Assembly: GCF_047496725.1 (NCBI RefSeq)
Contig: NC_132981.1
Span: 4,120,001-4,184,000, forward strand
Direction of reading: 5' to 3'
Length of the DNA: 64,000 nt
From: Anoplolepis gracilipes
Taxonomy: Eukaryota > Arthropoda > Insecta > Hymenoptera > Formicidae
Both the position numbers and the translations under genes were made by a program. Positions 49,047-60,417 of this stretch are shown here, one piece after another. The first letter of the stretch is position 1. Each line of letters begins with the position of its first letter. Under the pieces are notes generated by a model. That model ran no database searches. It had not been told where the DNA came from and saw nothing but the letters and a program-made list of their open reading frames with translations.

Positions 49047-49484
49047 TTAACTACAAGCTCTGTTGTTATCGCGCAAATGTCCGTATTGAACTATCCACGT
49101 GTTTATTGCGTTCAATTTGGTTGGTAGCTGCAAGACGAAGAGAAGGGCGATTAGCACAATCGAGGAATAGAGTGTCCCCTCTACTCTCTACAATGGCTTT
49201 CATAGCTACGAGACAGCGTCGAGTGTCGGGGCTCTCGTAGATGGGATCGTCCTCAGGATTTGGCAGCTGAAGGGGATTATGATATAGCAGGGCCCCTTTA
49301 TGTCGATTCGACAACAGCTTCGAGGTACCGCTGCTGGCGTCACACGCGATCGTCCTGCACGGCATACCTGAATCAAATTCCGCGTAAGATGCACTAGCAT
49401 ACCGAACACGGCAGTCCGATGCACGTGCCGCAATATGAATACCTCCGTACTTTGGCTATGAATTGCGATTTTTCCATACCTCAC
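49047..49484 (-). CDS. Candidate spliced gene fragment on the minus strand
   Basis: The minus strand carries a consensus donor, ATTCAG followed by GTATGC (intron begins at 49367). It also carries a near-ideal acceptor with branch-like GTGCTAATCG and a pyrimidine tract ending CTTCGTCTTGCAG (49128). Removing the 240-base intron joins, in phase 0, a frame open from above 49484 (ending GMLVHLTRNLIQ) to a 26-codon last exon ending at the stop 49047-49049 (starting LPTKLNAINTW). A rival reading is unspliced: another frame is open without interruption from 49455 to 49066, 129 codons with ATG at 49365, through PNPEDDPIYESPDTRR. The two readings exclude each other. Neither matches a family I know. An exon further upstream would be required for a full protein. 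Confidence 0.3.
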
Positions 49485-49819
49485 TAAGCGCGGACGTGCT
49501 ATCGTCGTTATCCTGTATATCGAGTAATCGAATTACTTCACGTCACGTTTAATATCATTTAAAGCGATACTTCTGTCAAAAATGACTCTCTTAAAATCGA
49601 TGTCCGTTGTATGCAATATATATTTCGTATATTTATTATTTTAAATATAAAGTCAAATATCATTGCTTTATGAAATTATTTTCCATTATTTTTATAAAAT
49701 CCTCCGCATGTTCTTATGAGATTCTCATCATTTCGCGTACAATTTCTACTTCTCTTGATCGCGAAAGTTCATAGCTCAGAGATGAAGTTTCTTGTTCTTG
49801 GTGGTTCTGTCGTTTCAGT

Positions 49820-49921
49820 GTGACCAGAGTGAACCCGAACGTGAATGCTTGTATGGCCGTAGTCTCTTCTCGCGAGGAAGCGTGCAACAGAGCGAGCCAC
49901 CACCAATCGGCATTCCCTAAC
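49820..49921 (+). CDS. Possible terminal coding exon
   Basis: After the acceptor GGTTCTGTCGTTTCAG (ends 49819) a frame runs 33 codons to TAA at 49919-49921. The peptide begins CDQSEPERECLYG and ends SEPPPIGIP. G+C content exceeds the flanks. It is in phase 0 and so could follow the segments at 40215 or 44250. A second frame from the same acceptor stays open longer, to about codon 52, which weakens the case. Confidence 0.2.
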
Positions 49922-50029
49922 TTGGTGCGCTTGCTAATTCGAACTTGTCCGCGGACACATTGGCGAAGTGCGGAATGAACTGGCAGTCATGTCGTATGTT
50001 CGTGTTGTCCATTCTGACGCTTCCCTGAC

Positions 50030-50049
50030 GAAAGTTCCAGGGAACTTTC
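50030..50049. repeat. 20-bp perfect dyad
   Basis: GAAAGTTCC, two bases, then GGAACTTTC. It resembles paired heat-shock half-sites (GAA/TTC), but the inner spacing is two bases too long for the standard element. Confidence 0.7.
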
Positions 50050-50169
50050 CTGCCAAAAACACTTCGTCACACCATCACACAGGAGCGATCACATTCGTGC
50101 ATGACGTAGCAATAATCAAGAGTTTCGGTCAGTCCAAGTCCGTATCGGCCATGTCACTTAATTTCTAGT

Positions 50170-51600
50170 TAAACGCTTTCGAAAATCGGAGATATTCGAG
50201 AATATCGATTTAACTATTGTTTGTTTCAGAATAGTTTCACTAACTCGTTCGGGTAGGCGAACGTCTGTGCATCTTTGCGCATTTTGTCCAAAGAAATCTT
50301 AAGAATAATGATGTGTATTATATATGAATAAATTAATATAAAATAATGTCTATAAAATTATTCAAAGTTGCTATCGATGCAGATAAATCATTCACTCAAT
50401 GCAAAAAACGTTCGATGAATAATTTTAGCATTTGTATAAATTGTTATGAGAAAGTTGATAATTTCCATATCAAAATTCTTATATAATTAAAAAATACAAA
50501 CTAAATTGTATAAATATGTATTAAAGCATGAAACTGTTTATGTATCCATTTTTTATTATTATTGTGACAATAAATATTAAATCATTTTTTAAATTATTCA
50601 TTTATTTTAACTTTATTTTAACATGATATTATCCGAACGTGATATATTACAAAACATTTATTCAGAAAAAGTTAATCACTTTCATTTTAAACTATAATGA
50701 AAATTTTATTAAGGAAACATTATTTTATTGTAAAAATATTAATATTATTTTTCTATAAGAGAAAATAAGTATAACGTGAATTTGAAAGAAGTGAAAAAAA
50801 ATTTAAATAAATGTCAAATTTCATATTTCAGTTTGAAAAATAATAATCACCATTTGTTTAATCTTAAATCGTTTATCCCTGAAGGAACAATATTTTATTC
50901 TAGACATTTCATTAGTGGCTTGTTAAATTTAATCCACAGGTTCGCCAGTCCAGTATATCAGGAAATTCACACGCCATCGACGATTATTGGCGATATGCAC
51001 GAATTTTCAGGTCTCATGATGCTCCGATATTGGAACGCTGAAACGAGTTAATCCTTAAGCCGATAGGGTTGCGAATCACGTCGCAATCCCGTATAGAATA
51101 GTTCTCTATGTATGTCGCGTTGGCAAAACTTAGTATTAGTTTTATCAATAACACGCATTATAGCTATTTCCATTAGCGATTACACGCGTTTTAGCTTTGA
51201 GCTTGTCACTCAAGCCGCTTTACATACATTTCCCTGTATTAGTTCATTTTACTAACGGAAGCTCATTAGACATCTTTGCATGTCGACCTTTTTCTCTTAA
51301 GTTAAAGAGAAAGTGATTGATTCATTCTATAGATACTTACAAACGACTAATACATCGTGGTTAAATACATAATTATGATAAAATAAAATCAGAAAAATTA
51401 AGCAAAATATAATGTTTGTTAAACATAATTATAATTAATAATAATAATTTTAATAATTAAGTATGTCTTTTTCAAATTTCACATGATTTATATATTATTG
51501 CTATTTTAAAAACATATAAATATTTATTAATACAAATCGCGAAAAAACTTTATTATCGAGCAATAAGAAAATGTAATTTCTACATTTTTTCATCAGAGAA
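50170..51600. other. AT-rich spacer
   Basis: No supported gene. The 91-codon ORF at 50776-51051 has no convincing start. It contains the first copy of the 96-bp direct repeat. Confidence 0.55.
51387..51482 (+). repeat. 96-bp direct repeat, copy 1
   Basis: Matches 53647-53742 at 92 of 96 positions with no indels. It begins AATCAGAAAAATTAAGCAAA and ends CTTTTTCAAATTTCAC. Flanks are unrelated on both sides, so the boundaries are sharp. The high identity in unconstrained AT-rich DNA implies a recent copy event or a dispersed repeat family. Confidence 0.92.
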
Positions 51601-51621
51601 TCTTGCATAAAAAAAATTCAG

Positions 51622-51774
51622 TTAACTGTATATCTCGTGGTACTGTATTATAAACGTAACAATGACGTGATCTACAAGTGGTCGCATTTTAATGGCTATG
51701 CCTGTTTTCACGAAACTGGGCAAATGGAAAACGCTTTGCAGTGGGCGGCTACACGCCTTCACACCGTGCAGAAG
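51622..51774 (+). CDS. Possible internal coding exon, phase 0-0
   Basis: A 153-base (51-codon) stop-free segment between an acceptor-like TTCAG and a perfect donor, AAG followed by GTAAGT. Its right half is G+C-richer than the flanks and includes the stretch YKWSHFNGYACFHETGQMEN. The left part encodes a short hydrophobic run, LTVYLVVLYY. The donor is the strongest in this part of the window. The acceptor lacks a pyrimidine tract (a run of eight A precedes it), and an alternative acceptor TACAAG at about 51675 would shorten the exon. No family recognised. Confidence 0.25.
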
Positions 51775-52700
51775 GTAAGTTCTGCGAGCACATAACTTAC
51801 GGAGAAAGGCGGCTCACGAGTCTCAGAAATTAGGGAGCACATTAGCAGCGTGGGGTCGGCGAGATTACGTCGTTCTAGCTGTGCTTCTAAGCATTTTGGA
51901 GAGAAAGATATACACTGGTATATCTAGCAATATACAATATAATATTTTTAATTATTGAAAAAGAAAAAATGATACACACCGAGAAAGCAATCCACAATGA
52001 TGCATTTATTTGTGAGAGTAATGTGAAACCGTAAGAGGTCTTTCGTTAAAACGTATCCTCTTCTTTAAGATAGGGAATTGTTTCGCTACGCCATTGGAGC
52101 ACTTTGCTCTCGAAAATGTGTCTGACGTTTTAAACACTGCGTCCTTTTCGAGTACATTTGGAAAGAAATGCGATGCGGAACCCCGGAACGTCTCCGTCTC
52201 ATTCACCGGCTACGATGCTTCCACTGTAGAACCGGAGTATGCTATGGAATTTTAAAAAATATTTTCGAATACTCGATTACGGATTCACCATAAAAATTTT
52301 TTGCAAAGAGTTATACAAGCATTTAGCCAATGTTAAAAATAATATATAGAAGATTCAATCAAACTTAATTAGGTAAAAAAATCTTCTATTAAAATTTTTA
52401 TCTATCTCAAATTAAATTTTTCGATATTATTTTAAAATCACAAAAAGTATCAAAATCAATCTTAAAACTTAGACAAAAAAAACTGGAAATAAAATCGGAA
52501 AATTTGACGTTTAATTTGGACCATAAAAATTTTAATAGATTTTTTATATATTTGATTTGTCAGCTCTCAATATTACCATGAATTACACATGTATTTATTT
52601 CTTATATTACATGTATATATTTCTAGGATTGAATATTTTTGTTTTTCGCTTAAATTACGAATGTATGATATTTTTTGCAAAACTAATAAATTATAAAAGG
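51775..52700. other. Spacer, no gene seen
   Basis: A mildly CpG-richer part at 51775-51900 and 52070-52220, the rest AT-rich. The 66-codon minus ORF at 52006-52206 has no support. Confidence 0.55.
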
Positions 52701-52703
52701 TTG

Positions 52704-52920
52704 TTTTTCTGCCAGTTTAATGTACGTTTGTCAAAATATTATACTATATTATATTATTTTTGCTTTTACTATTTTTGCAACAACAAGCGTTGCAATATTT
52801 TTAATTTCACCAGTTTTCTGTCAGTTTAATATACGTTTTTCAAAATATTGTTCTATATTAAGTATTTACTATATTAAATATTTTCCTATTTCCGCAACAA
52901 CAATCATTCAATGTTTTTAT
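52704..52920 (+). repeat. Tandem duplication, 109-bp unit
   Basis: Two adjacent diverged copies (about 52704-52812 and 52813-52920). Each contains TTTTCTGYCAGTTTAATRTA, CGTTTKTCAAAATATT, CTATATTA, CTATTTYYGCAACAACAA and AATRTTTTT. The duplication creates two overlapping Tyr/Phe-rich ORFs that should not be read as genes. Confidence 0.88.
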
Positions 52921-54460
52921 ATAGACAGTCAATGTTTCTGCTAGGATTACTGATAAAGACTAAATTGCTAACATTTGTACCTACATCAAATTAATCTACT
53001 ACCGTATTACGACTGCAATGAAGCGTGCGGCAATTTAGACGACAAACGGTGCTAGATTATTAAGCGCCAATTATTCCAGGATAATTACTTGACAATTACT
53101 CGAGGACACTCGATGAGTCTAGAAGCCGGAGATCACCTGTAACAGATAGATCTTGTCGTCGCACAAATTGATTCCGCTGCAAGCTCATTCGCCACAATTA
53201 GTTTAGCGCACGCTTTTAAATTATAAATCTATTAAGTATTTCTTTTCTATTTAATTATCGCGTGTTTTATATTTAGCGGTTTAAAATAATATCTTACGAG
53301 ATATATTTATTCGAAGGTCGTATTGGAAATCAGATATAAAAATAAATGAAGATAATTCCATGAAAATACACGTCAAAAATATAAAATAAAATTTAGCATA
53401 AAATATTTTTATACTCGATGAATGTTCAGATTTGACTTTTTCGAGAATAAAATCTTATATATATGTAAAATAATTTTATTCTACATTTTATTTTACATTT
53501 TGCTTGTACCGCAGTTTTTGCGTGATATACTCTGTGTACATAGTAATATCTTTTATTTTTAATTAAATACATGAAATTATTTTACTAAGAAAAATAATAA
53601 TTATTTTAATATAAAAAAGAAGCAATATTAAGGAAATTGTAATTGTAATCAGAAAAATTAAGCAAAATATAATGTTTGTTATATATAATTATAATTAATG
53701 ATAATAATTTTAATAATTAAATATGTCTTTTTCAAATTTCACGATTAAAAGATATAAAGATTAAAAGATATAAAATGCTTTTATAATTAAATTATTATCT
53801 ACAGATACGATGAAATATACGATCGGTACTTTTGAAATTTCCACGACAATTACAGTCATATCGTCATCTCAATCATATATGTATATATCGTCAGTTCAGT
53901 AGATAACTATTCATTATAATTAGGTAAGTATCAAGCGGAATTTTCATTAGTAATTTCCACAGCGCTCTGGTGCGCCGCGAGCGTCAGCCTGTTCGTTGAT
54001 TTGCATATTATTTTACGGTAGCGTATCGTTATGCATCGTCTTCGCCACATGACTGCCTTAGAATGATTTTGTGTCAGATTAAAGACTATTAATGCAGTGG
54101 TTTTTTAAGAAAAATTTCTGTACTCTCAATATATGCTACTACTCATTAATTAAAAATATTTGATAATATTATTACTATTTTTTACTTTTGTCAAGAAAAC
54201 AAATAATTCTGAGCACCAAGAAGTATTTTAATTTCTTGTATGTATGATAAAAGTAGACTCCCTAAATTTAGAAATCATTATAAACGATAGTCATAAAATA
54301 TTAGCTTATCGATAAAAGTCTAAAATATTCGAAAATTTATGAATAATTAAATATTGATTGATAAGCAAATGACTTAAATTATTATGGTAGGAAACATAAA
54401 TTGCTGTGACAGATTAGAAAAATATGTCGTAAATCAGATTTTATCACATCTTTAACACTA
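52921..54460. other. Spacer, mostly AT-rich
   Basis: Includes the second copy of the 96-bp repeat. A perfect donor-like TAGGTAAGTATC near 53921 follows a TCAGTTCAGT motif near 53891, but no frame or further exon supports a gene. Confidence 0.5.
53647..53742 (+). repeat. 96-bp direct repeat, copy 2
   Basis: Partner of 51387-51482, 2.26 kb downstream in the same orientation, four substitutions. Confidence 0.92.
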
Positions 54461-54467
54461 ACATTCT

Positions 54468-54872
54468 TTAACAAGTAATAGTCGATTTTGAGTTTAGTTT
54501 TACTTGTTCGGGTTTTCTTGTACTCTGTTTCTCTTTAGTCTTTCTAAAGCGATCTGAAAAATCAGAGTAGAGTTTCGGCAGCGCGGCAGTACAAGGGCAG
54601 TTTTGGTGAAAAGTTTGCGCTTGAAGATTTCCCCCCTCCCCCCCCCCCCCCCGAAACCGTTGCACAGTGTAAGGAGCTTTTGTAACTTTACTGTTACGCG
54701 AGAAAAACGTTGAAACGTTTTACGATTAAAGCGCCCCGAGTTTTGAAAACTTACTCTCTCGATCGACGAATTTGGGACTCTCATTCGTCGAGACGCAGAG
54801 ACTCGCTGTAAAACAGCAAACGATTGTCGCGAAAAGACAGGTCGCTGACCACGCAAAGAATCTCAAGTTCAT
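54468..54872 (-). CDS. Candidate two-exon small secreted basic protein
   Basis: Exon 1 (54872-54755) starts with ATG. Its 39 codons look like a classic signal peptide: MNLRFFAWSA, a hydrophobic core with ATIVCC, and a probable cleavage region near residues 24-28 (ASLC, VST). It ends one base into a codon at a perfect GTAAGT donor. Exon 2 (54553-54468) follows CTCTGATTTTTCAG and supplies exactly the two bases needed. It then adds 27 codons, very Lys/Arg-rich with a single C-terminal Cys, and a stop. The 201-base intron contains a G-run (C-run on plus at 54631-54652). Total 67 residues, about 40 in the mature part. No known family is recognised. Phase agreement plus signal peptide plus both splice sites make this one of the two best gene leads, still without homology or RNA support. 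Confidence 0.38.
54631..54652. repeat. Poly-C run
   Basis: Twenty-two pyrimidines, all C except one T. On the minus strand this is a G-run within the candidate intron. Confidence 0.95.
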
Positions 54873-54992
54873 CCGTGATCTATAAAACACTGAACTTTCG
54901 TTAAGCTCTTTAGTTAGAGGGACTTTTTCTTTCTCGTCTGAGTTTAATTCGGCTTGATTATATTGTACTGACAATAACTCTCTATGGTACAA

Positions 54993-57060
54993 AGAACAGA
55001 ATTCTCTATATAAAATGCATTTTATATGTATATTTCAAAGTAATTTACTACAATTGATTACATTTTGTATTGTACATCTTAAATCGAGTCTGCTCTCTTT
55101 GGTGAAAAAATACGACGGCATTTTTATAGAAAAAGCGTATAAATTCGTTCAAGTTTTATTTCTCCCTCTCCTTCTCGTGCGAAAATGGTGTGGTTGAAGA
55201 AAATTATATGACATAAAATGCGTACACAGGATTTATAAGAAACTTACACAATGCGGCCTCCTAATCTGTTATCATTACAACACTTTACATAAACGCATTT
55301 TGCTCTCAGTTTTCTTCACTCTCTCATCCTTTATCCGCGATATAATGCTTAGAGTGTAATTTTTTCTACTTTATACTTCACTCTGCAGGATATTGAGCAA
55401 ACATAGAAGTGTCGATAGTTCGATAATCTTTGTTCACTGTAATATCATAAGATACATTAACGAGCATATATAATTAAAATAAATGAGTTTCCCGCTCTCC
55501 GATTATTTTATGCTAAAAACCATTTGAAAATTCTAACAAATCGATTTTCTTCTATAATCTTTGCTTTCTGTTCTCTGCGAGATATATTTTCAAAATTTAT
55601 ATAAATTACTGAAAATGAAGTAAGCTATTGCAACACTTTAACTCTCTTATTTCAAATATATTTATTAATATATTTATTATTTTTTCTAATGTGTTAGTCA
55701 CATACTGTTTATTACATATTTATATCATTCATTTTAATTATTACAGTTTAACCATTATACAGTAATTAATAAGATATACATTTTGAATTACCATGGAATT
55801 ATTTTCTATTTTCTTTTATACAAATTGATCAAATTTGTAAAATAAATTTTAAAATACTACATAGAATAACTTTTTGTAACAAGCAAACATGAAAAAATGT
55901 ATATCGCTTTTAATTATTATAACGCTTTTGTTTTTTTCATAACTGTAATTTAAATAACAATACATATAATTATCGCCTTTTCTCCTTTGCTCTATGTTTT
56001 CTTGTCTCGCTGAGTTCATATATGTACGATTAATTCTGTTTCTATATTTGATTGCATGGCATACAGTTAATTGCATTCACACTTTCGCACCATTGAATCC
56101 TTAACGAATGTTTCAATCGGGCCACGATACATCTCTGCGTTCAGTGCTCGTCGTAACAAATATAATAAATTTATCAAAAAAATGTCTGCAGCTTTAATTT
56201 TTGATTTGTTACCAAGAGCTGAATAGATACTATCTACATACGTTGAAACATTTAATTCAAAATATCAAGCTCGTCGAACGAGGCTTGTGGTAATTAATAG
56301 AAAATTACATTGAATTCATTGCTCTCAGATTTCACTCCTAAATCCGTGGACAAATGTTTGTTTTATGGGGACAAGATCCATTCATCTAACAGCTTCTCGT
56401 AAAGAGGTGTTGTAACGTGAGCGAATATGAATTATTCCTTCATAAGGTTTCATTAGAAAATATTCTCTACTTAACCAAAAGAACATTTCTATTACTTTTA
56501 TCAAACAAAACTCTAAAACATCAGCAAAATATCGTTTGCATAAAAAATGTGTCAAGCTCTAAAATAATTACATATTTATATGTATTTATAGTAAACATTT
56601 ATAGAAAATTCAAAGAGATATTATATGTGTTATATATCATTCTTGATTATATAATTTTCTTTAAAATTAAATTGATTTTTTTATGACTTTAAATTATATC
56701 CTTAATGTTTCTATAAGAGCAATAAATAGTAATAATTTTAATAACTAATAATTCTAATATTAATAAATAAATAAGTAAGACTGTTAAATAATTCTAATAT
56801 TTATAGTATTTATATAGTTCTAATAACTCTAATAAGTCTTTTTTGTAGCACAGATATCTCACAAAAATTTAAAGAAACTATCCTTGCTTTCTGCAAGAAA
56901 GACGTATCTTAAAGCAAAGTAAATCTGGTCGCATCGTGTCAGCTTTTTGCCTTGTCGGATTTAAATTAAAACAAACTACTTTTGATCGAATTAAATTAAA
57001 CAAACTTTCAATCTTTCATATTAATCTCTGTTAAGAAGTATATTCTTTTGAAAAATCAAT
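54993..57060. other. AT-rich spacer
   Basis: A minus-strand TATATAG near 55010 and a TCAGT near 54971 lie upstream of the 54.9-kb candidate, but their spacing (43 bases) is too long for a standard core promoter. No other gene is seen. Confidence 0.5.
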
Positions 57061-57122
57061 GGAATAAAAGAAAAAAAATTAAAAGAATACATATTTTGTA
57101 ATTATTAGTGTTTAATAAAATA

Positions 57123-57294
<172 letters not shown>

Positions 57295-57664
57295 ATTTTG
57301 AACGACCGTTCATTATAATTATCTTAAAAATAAGTAACAATAAAAAAATACTAAATGGAAAACTTGAGTGACATAACAATAACCATTTTTTAATAATATT
57401 ATTTTTTTTAATTCAATGACGATCGAAAAATTGTGATTACATTTCTTTTCTAAAAAAAAGCACAAAATTGAACGCACAAATGAATATTTTGAACAATTTA
57501 CGTATAAGGGTGAAGTATTTAAAAAATGGAATTGTATAAGATATTTCCAGTTTTTCATTTTTTATTTTAAATAAATGTTCAAAAACATTCTACTGTGACA
57601 TATTAAATATTTTTCACATAGACTTGCTAATGAGTAATGGAAAAAATCTATAATTTTAATCTCT

Positions 57665-57728
57665 AATATGGAAAGTATTTCTCTTAGTTTGACTTCAATA
57701 TGGAAAATATCTCTCTTAGTTTGACTTC
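57665..57728 (+). repeat. Tandem duplication, 32-bp unit
   Basis: Two adjacent 32-base copies (57665-57696, 57697-57728). They begin AATATGGAAA, end CTCTTAGTTTGACTTC, and differ at two to three positions. Confidence 0.92.
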
Positions 57729-57999
57729 TCCTCTTCGACCTGTCCAGCTTGGATCCCAACCGCTAACTATGTTACCGCTGGCATAGCTCTTAAGTTCATT
57801 AGAATAGTCAAACCTCCTCACTTGGCGAATGCCTTCGTTAAGCTAGAGATACCGGAGGAGATATAATTTTTATAACTATTTTATTTGAATATAAGTTAAA
57901 TTATTTAACAAAACATGGAATTTATAATAATACAATAATAAAATAAAATTGTTAAATTTATAATTATATAATGCAATATAGATTATAATACAATAAATA

Positions 58000-58000
<1 letters not shown>
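57729..58000. other. Short spacer
   Basis: Includes a G+C-richer patch at about 57725-57870 with no recognisable feature. Confidence 0.5.
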
Positions 58001-58058
<58 letters not shown>

Positions 58059-58067
58059 TATATATAA
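58001..58067. repeat. (TA)n microsatellite
   Basis: About 67 bp of TA repeats with one C and one G interruption. Confidence 0.96.
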
Positions 58068-58424
58068 TTTTTTTACAATCACAATATAAAATTCTGAAAA
58101 ATACAATTATAATATATACAATTATAAAATATAGTTACAAAATATTTTATTATATATATAATTAAAATGTTTTATTATATATAATTACACGAAAACATAC
58201 GAAATGTGTATAAAAATTATAAGGTTTTAGAATAGAACGATTAATAACGCAATATTTATCAATTATGGACTTTCAATTACAAAGCTTATTAAAAATTACG
58301 TAATGTATTAAAAGATATAATCAAATTTATTAATACTATACATATAATAATTCATTAGATTTACTCATAGAGATTTGATTAAATTGTTACGTCATTATAT
58401 ATAAATTCAATCTAATAAATAAAA

Positions 58425-58640
58425 TTAATTTTATTATTATATTTTATTTTAGATTTTTCCTATTTTATATTATTTTATTCTATTTTATATTATTATAAGT
58501 GTTATCTTATGTCATTTCATTTTATTTCATTTTAGAGACTGTTTTATTTCTATCTATCTTATTTTATTATTTCTCATTTAAATTTATATTATATTATTTT
58601 ATTTATAATATCTTATTTTATTTTATTTTATTTTTCTCTA
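58425..58640. repeat. Degenerate TTTTA repeat
   Basis: ATTTT/TTTTA units scattered through about 215 bp, most regular near 58500-58545 and 58608-58635. Confidence 0.8.
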
Positions 58641-60377
58641 GATTTTACCTTATTTGTTTAATTTAATAATTTAAGTTTTTGTTTTGCTTTTGTAACTCGT
58701 ACCACACTTTTTTGTACATTTGAAACTGGTTATTTCAAAACCTATGGAACGTACTACAATCACTTTGGTCTCACTTGAAAGTTAATTTAATTCTATACAA
58801 CTTTTTGTTAAAAAACGCATGCTTCGCCAGGTATTTGTAAAAATATGTGTAAAACAACCACGATTTCAGTTTTTGGATGCTAACTTTTTAAGGAAACATT
58901 TTTGGACTTATATTTATAGGAAACTTTTTGTTTAGAATTAAATTTCCCATAAAATCTCAAAGTCTGGCTGAATGTTTGCGAACATCCTGTATATAAAATC
59001 CAACTTTTAGAACGATTAGTTGAATGAAGATTCGGCGGAATATTATGCAATTAGTTCATTCGCAATCAGATTTTTAAAATAGGGGAAAATATTCAGAGTA
59101 AAAATAAATTTAAACTAATTGTCTAACTAATATTGCGTGAAAGATTAAAATCATGACAATGATATAGATAGTTTCTCTCTGTTTTAACTGTGTCTGCGAC
59201 CGCTATTGTGCGCATGGCATTTGATATAAAACAGAAAAAGCATGAGGCCTGCCTGACAATATGACCTGCTAAATTTGAGTTTGCTGTTCATTTTGTAGAC
59301 TATAGTCCGATCCGTAAGGTTCCATTTAAACATTTCCATCACAAACTCGTTCCGTTAATAACGTGACAGATATAACGTTATTATTTATTTTAACTGTTTT
59401 CAGTCTTGCATTGTAATTCAGCAAAACAAAAGACTGTAGATTTATGAGCGTATAAATAGAGTTTTAAAAATAATAAATTAGAGCAACGCATTAAAAAATT
59501 ATTGCGCAGTAAACTTAATATTATTACGAAATGTTTCCTCAAAATCCTACGTTTTAACATTAATTGACGTTCATGTCTGCTCTTTAGTTTATATGGGAGC
59601 TGTCAAAACGATAATTGTCCCTGTACAGCTTGTCCAGTAAATATATGTTTACATGTTTAACATTTTAACATATATCGAATGCACTACGTTTCTGACAACA
59701 GATCTGGAATTTCCTCGTTCTCACGACGGAACTATCCTTAGTGCGGCATTTCCCTGGCAGGCAGCAAGCTATGCATATACGGGTATGCGTCTGCATTTAT
59801 ACGGGGTGTCTCTGTCTTAATCCTCTTCTCTTCTCTTGTTATAATAATCATATTAATCATATTCGGATATCAAAGGTAATTACAAAAGTTTTGTCATTTA
59901 ATCAGACTATATTTTTTTTAAATGTCACTTTTATATTATTGTTTTATCTTCAATAATTTATTAAACAAAAATATAATAAATACATATGTACCACCCTTTA
60001 CATCGGATGGCGTTACTAGTCATGACCATAGTGTGATACGTATACCCGAAACAAGGCAGGAACTGCATAGGCGAGTGAACGCGCACGTAGGCATTTGCGT
60101 ATACTTGACCTGTAAAGTGTGTACGGAGAAGATAATGCGATGTAATGTAGTCTCTTATTATATCTTTGTTTTTGTAATCAAAACAGTCATTATATGAACG
60201 AATGCAATCATATTCGCAATATTATAAAAGTATAACAACAAATGCAAATATTGTTTTTATTTTCTCATTGCAAAAGATTATTATGCGTGATTATATTTTG
60301 TGAAAATTCAATTTTAAAAAATCATAAAAATGTGTTGTAAATTTTGTCACGATAAATTAATACAGAAAATACGGATT

Positions 60378-60417
<40 letters not shown>

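Noticed and set aside
40215..49921. Apparent similarity between the peptide of 40215-40283 and a second frame of 49820-49921 (TRV..VV.SRE)
   Set aside because: A handful of scattered matches with no nucleotide alignment to support it; most likely coincidence.
50030..50049. Heat-shock element
   Set aside because: The GAA/TTC half-sites are present but the central spacing is two bases too long; recorded only as a dyad.
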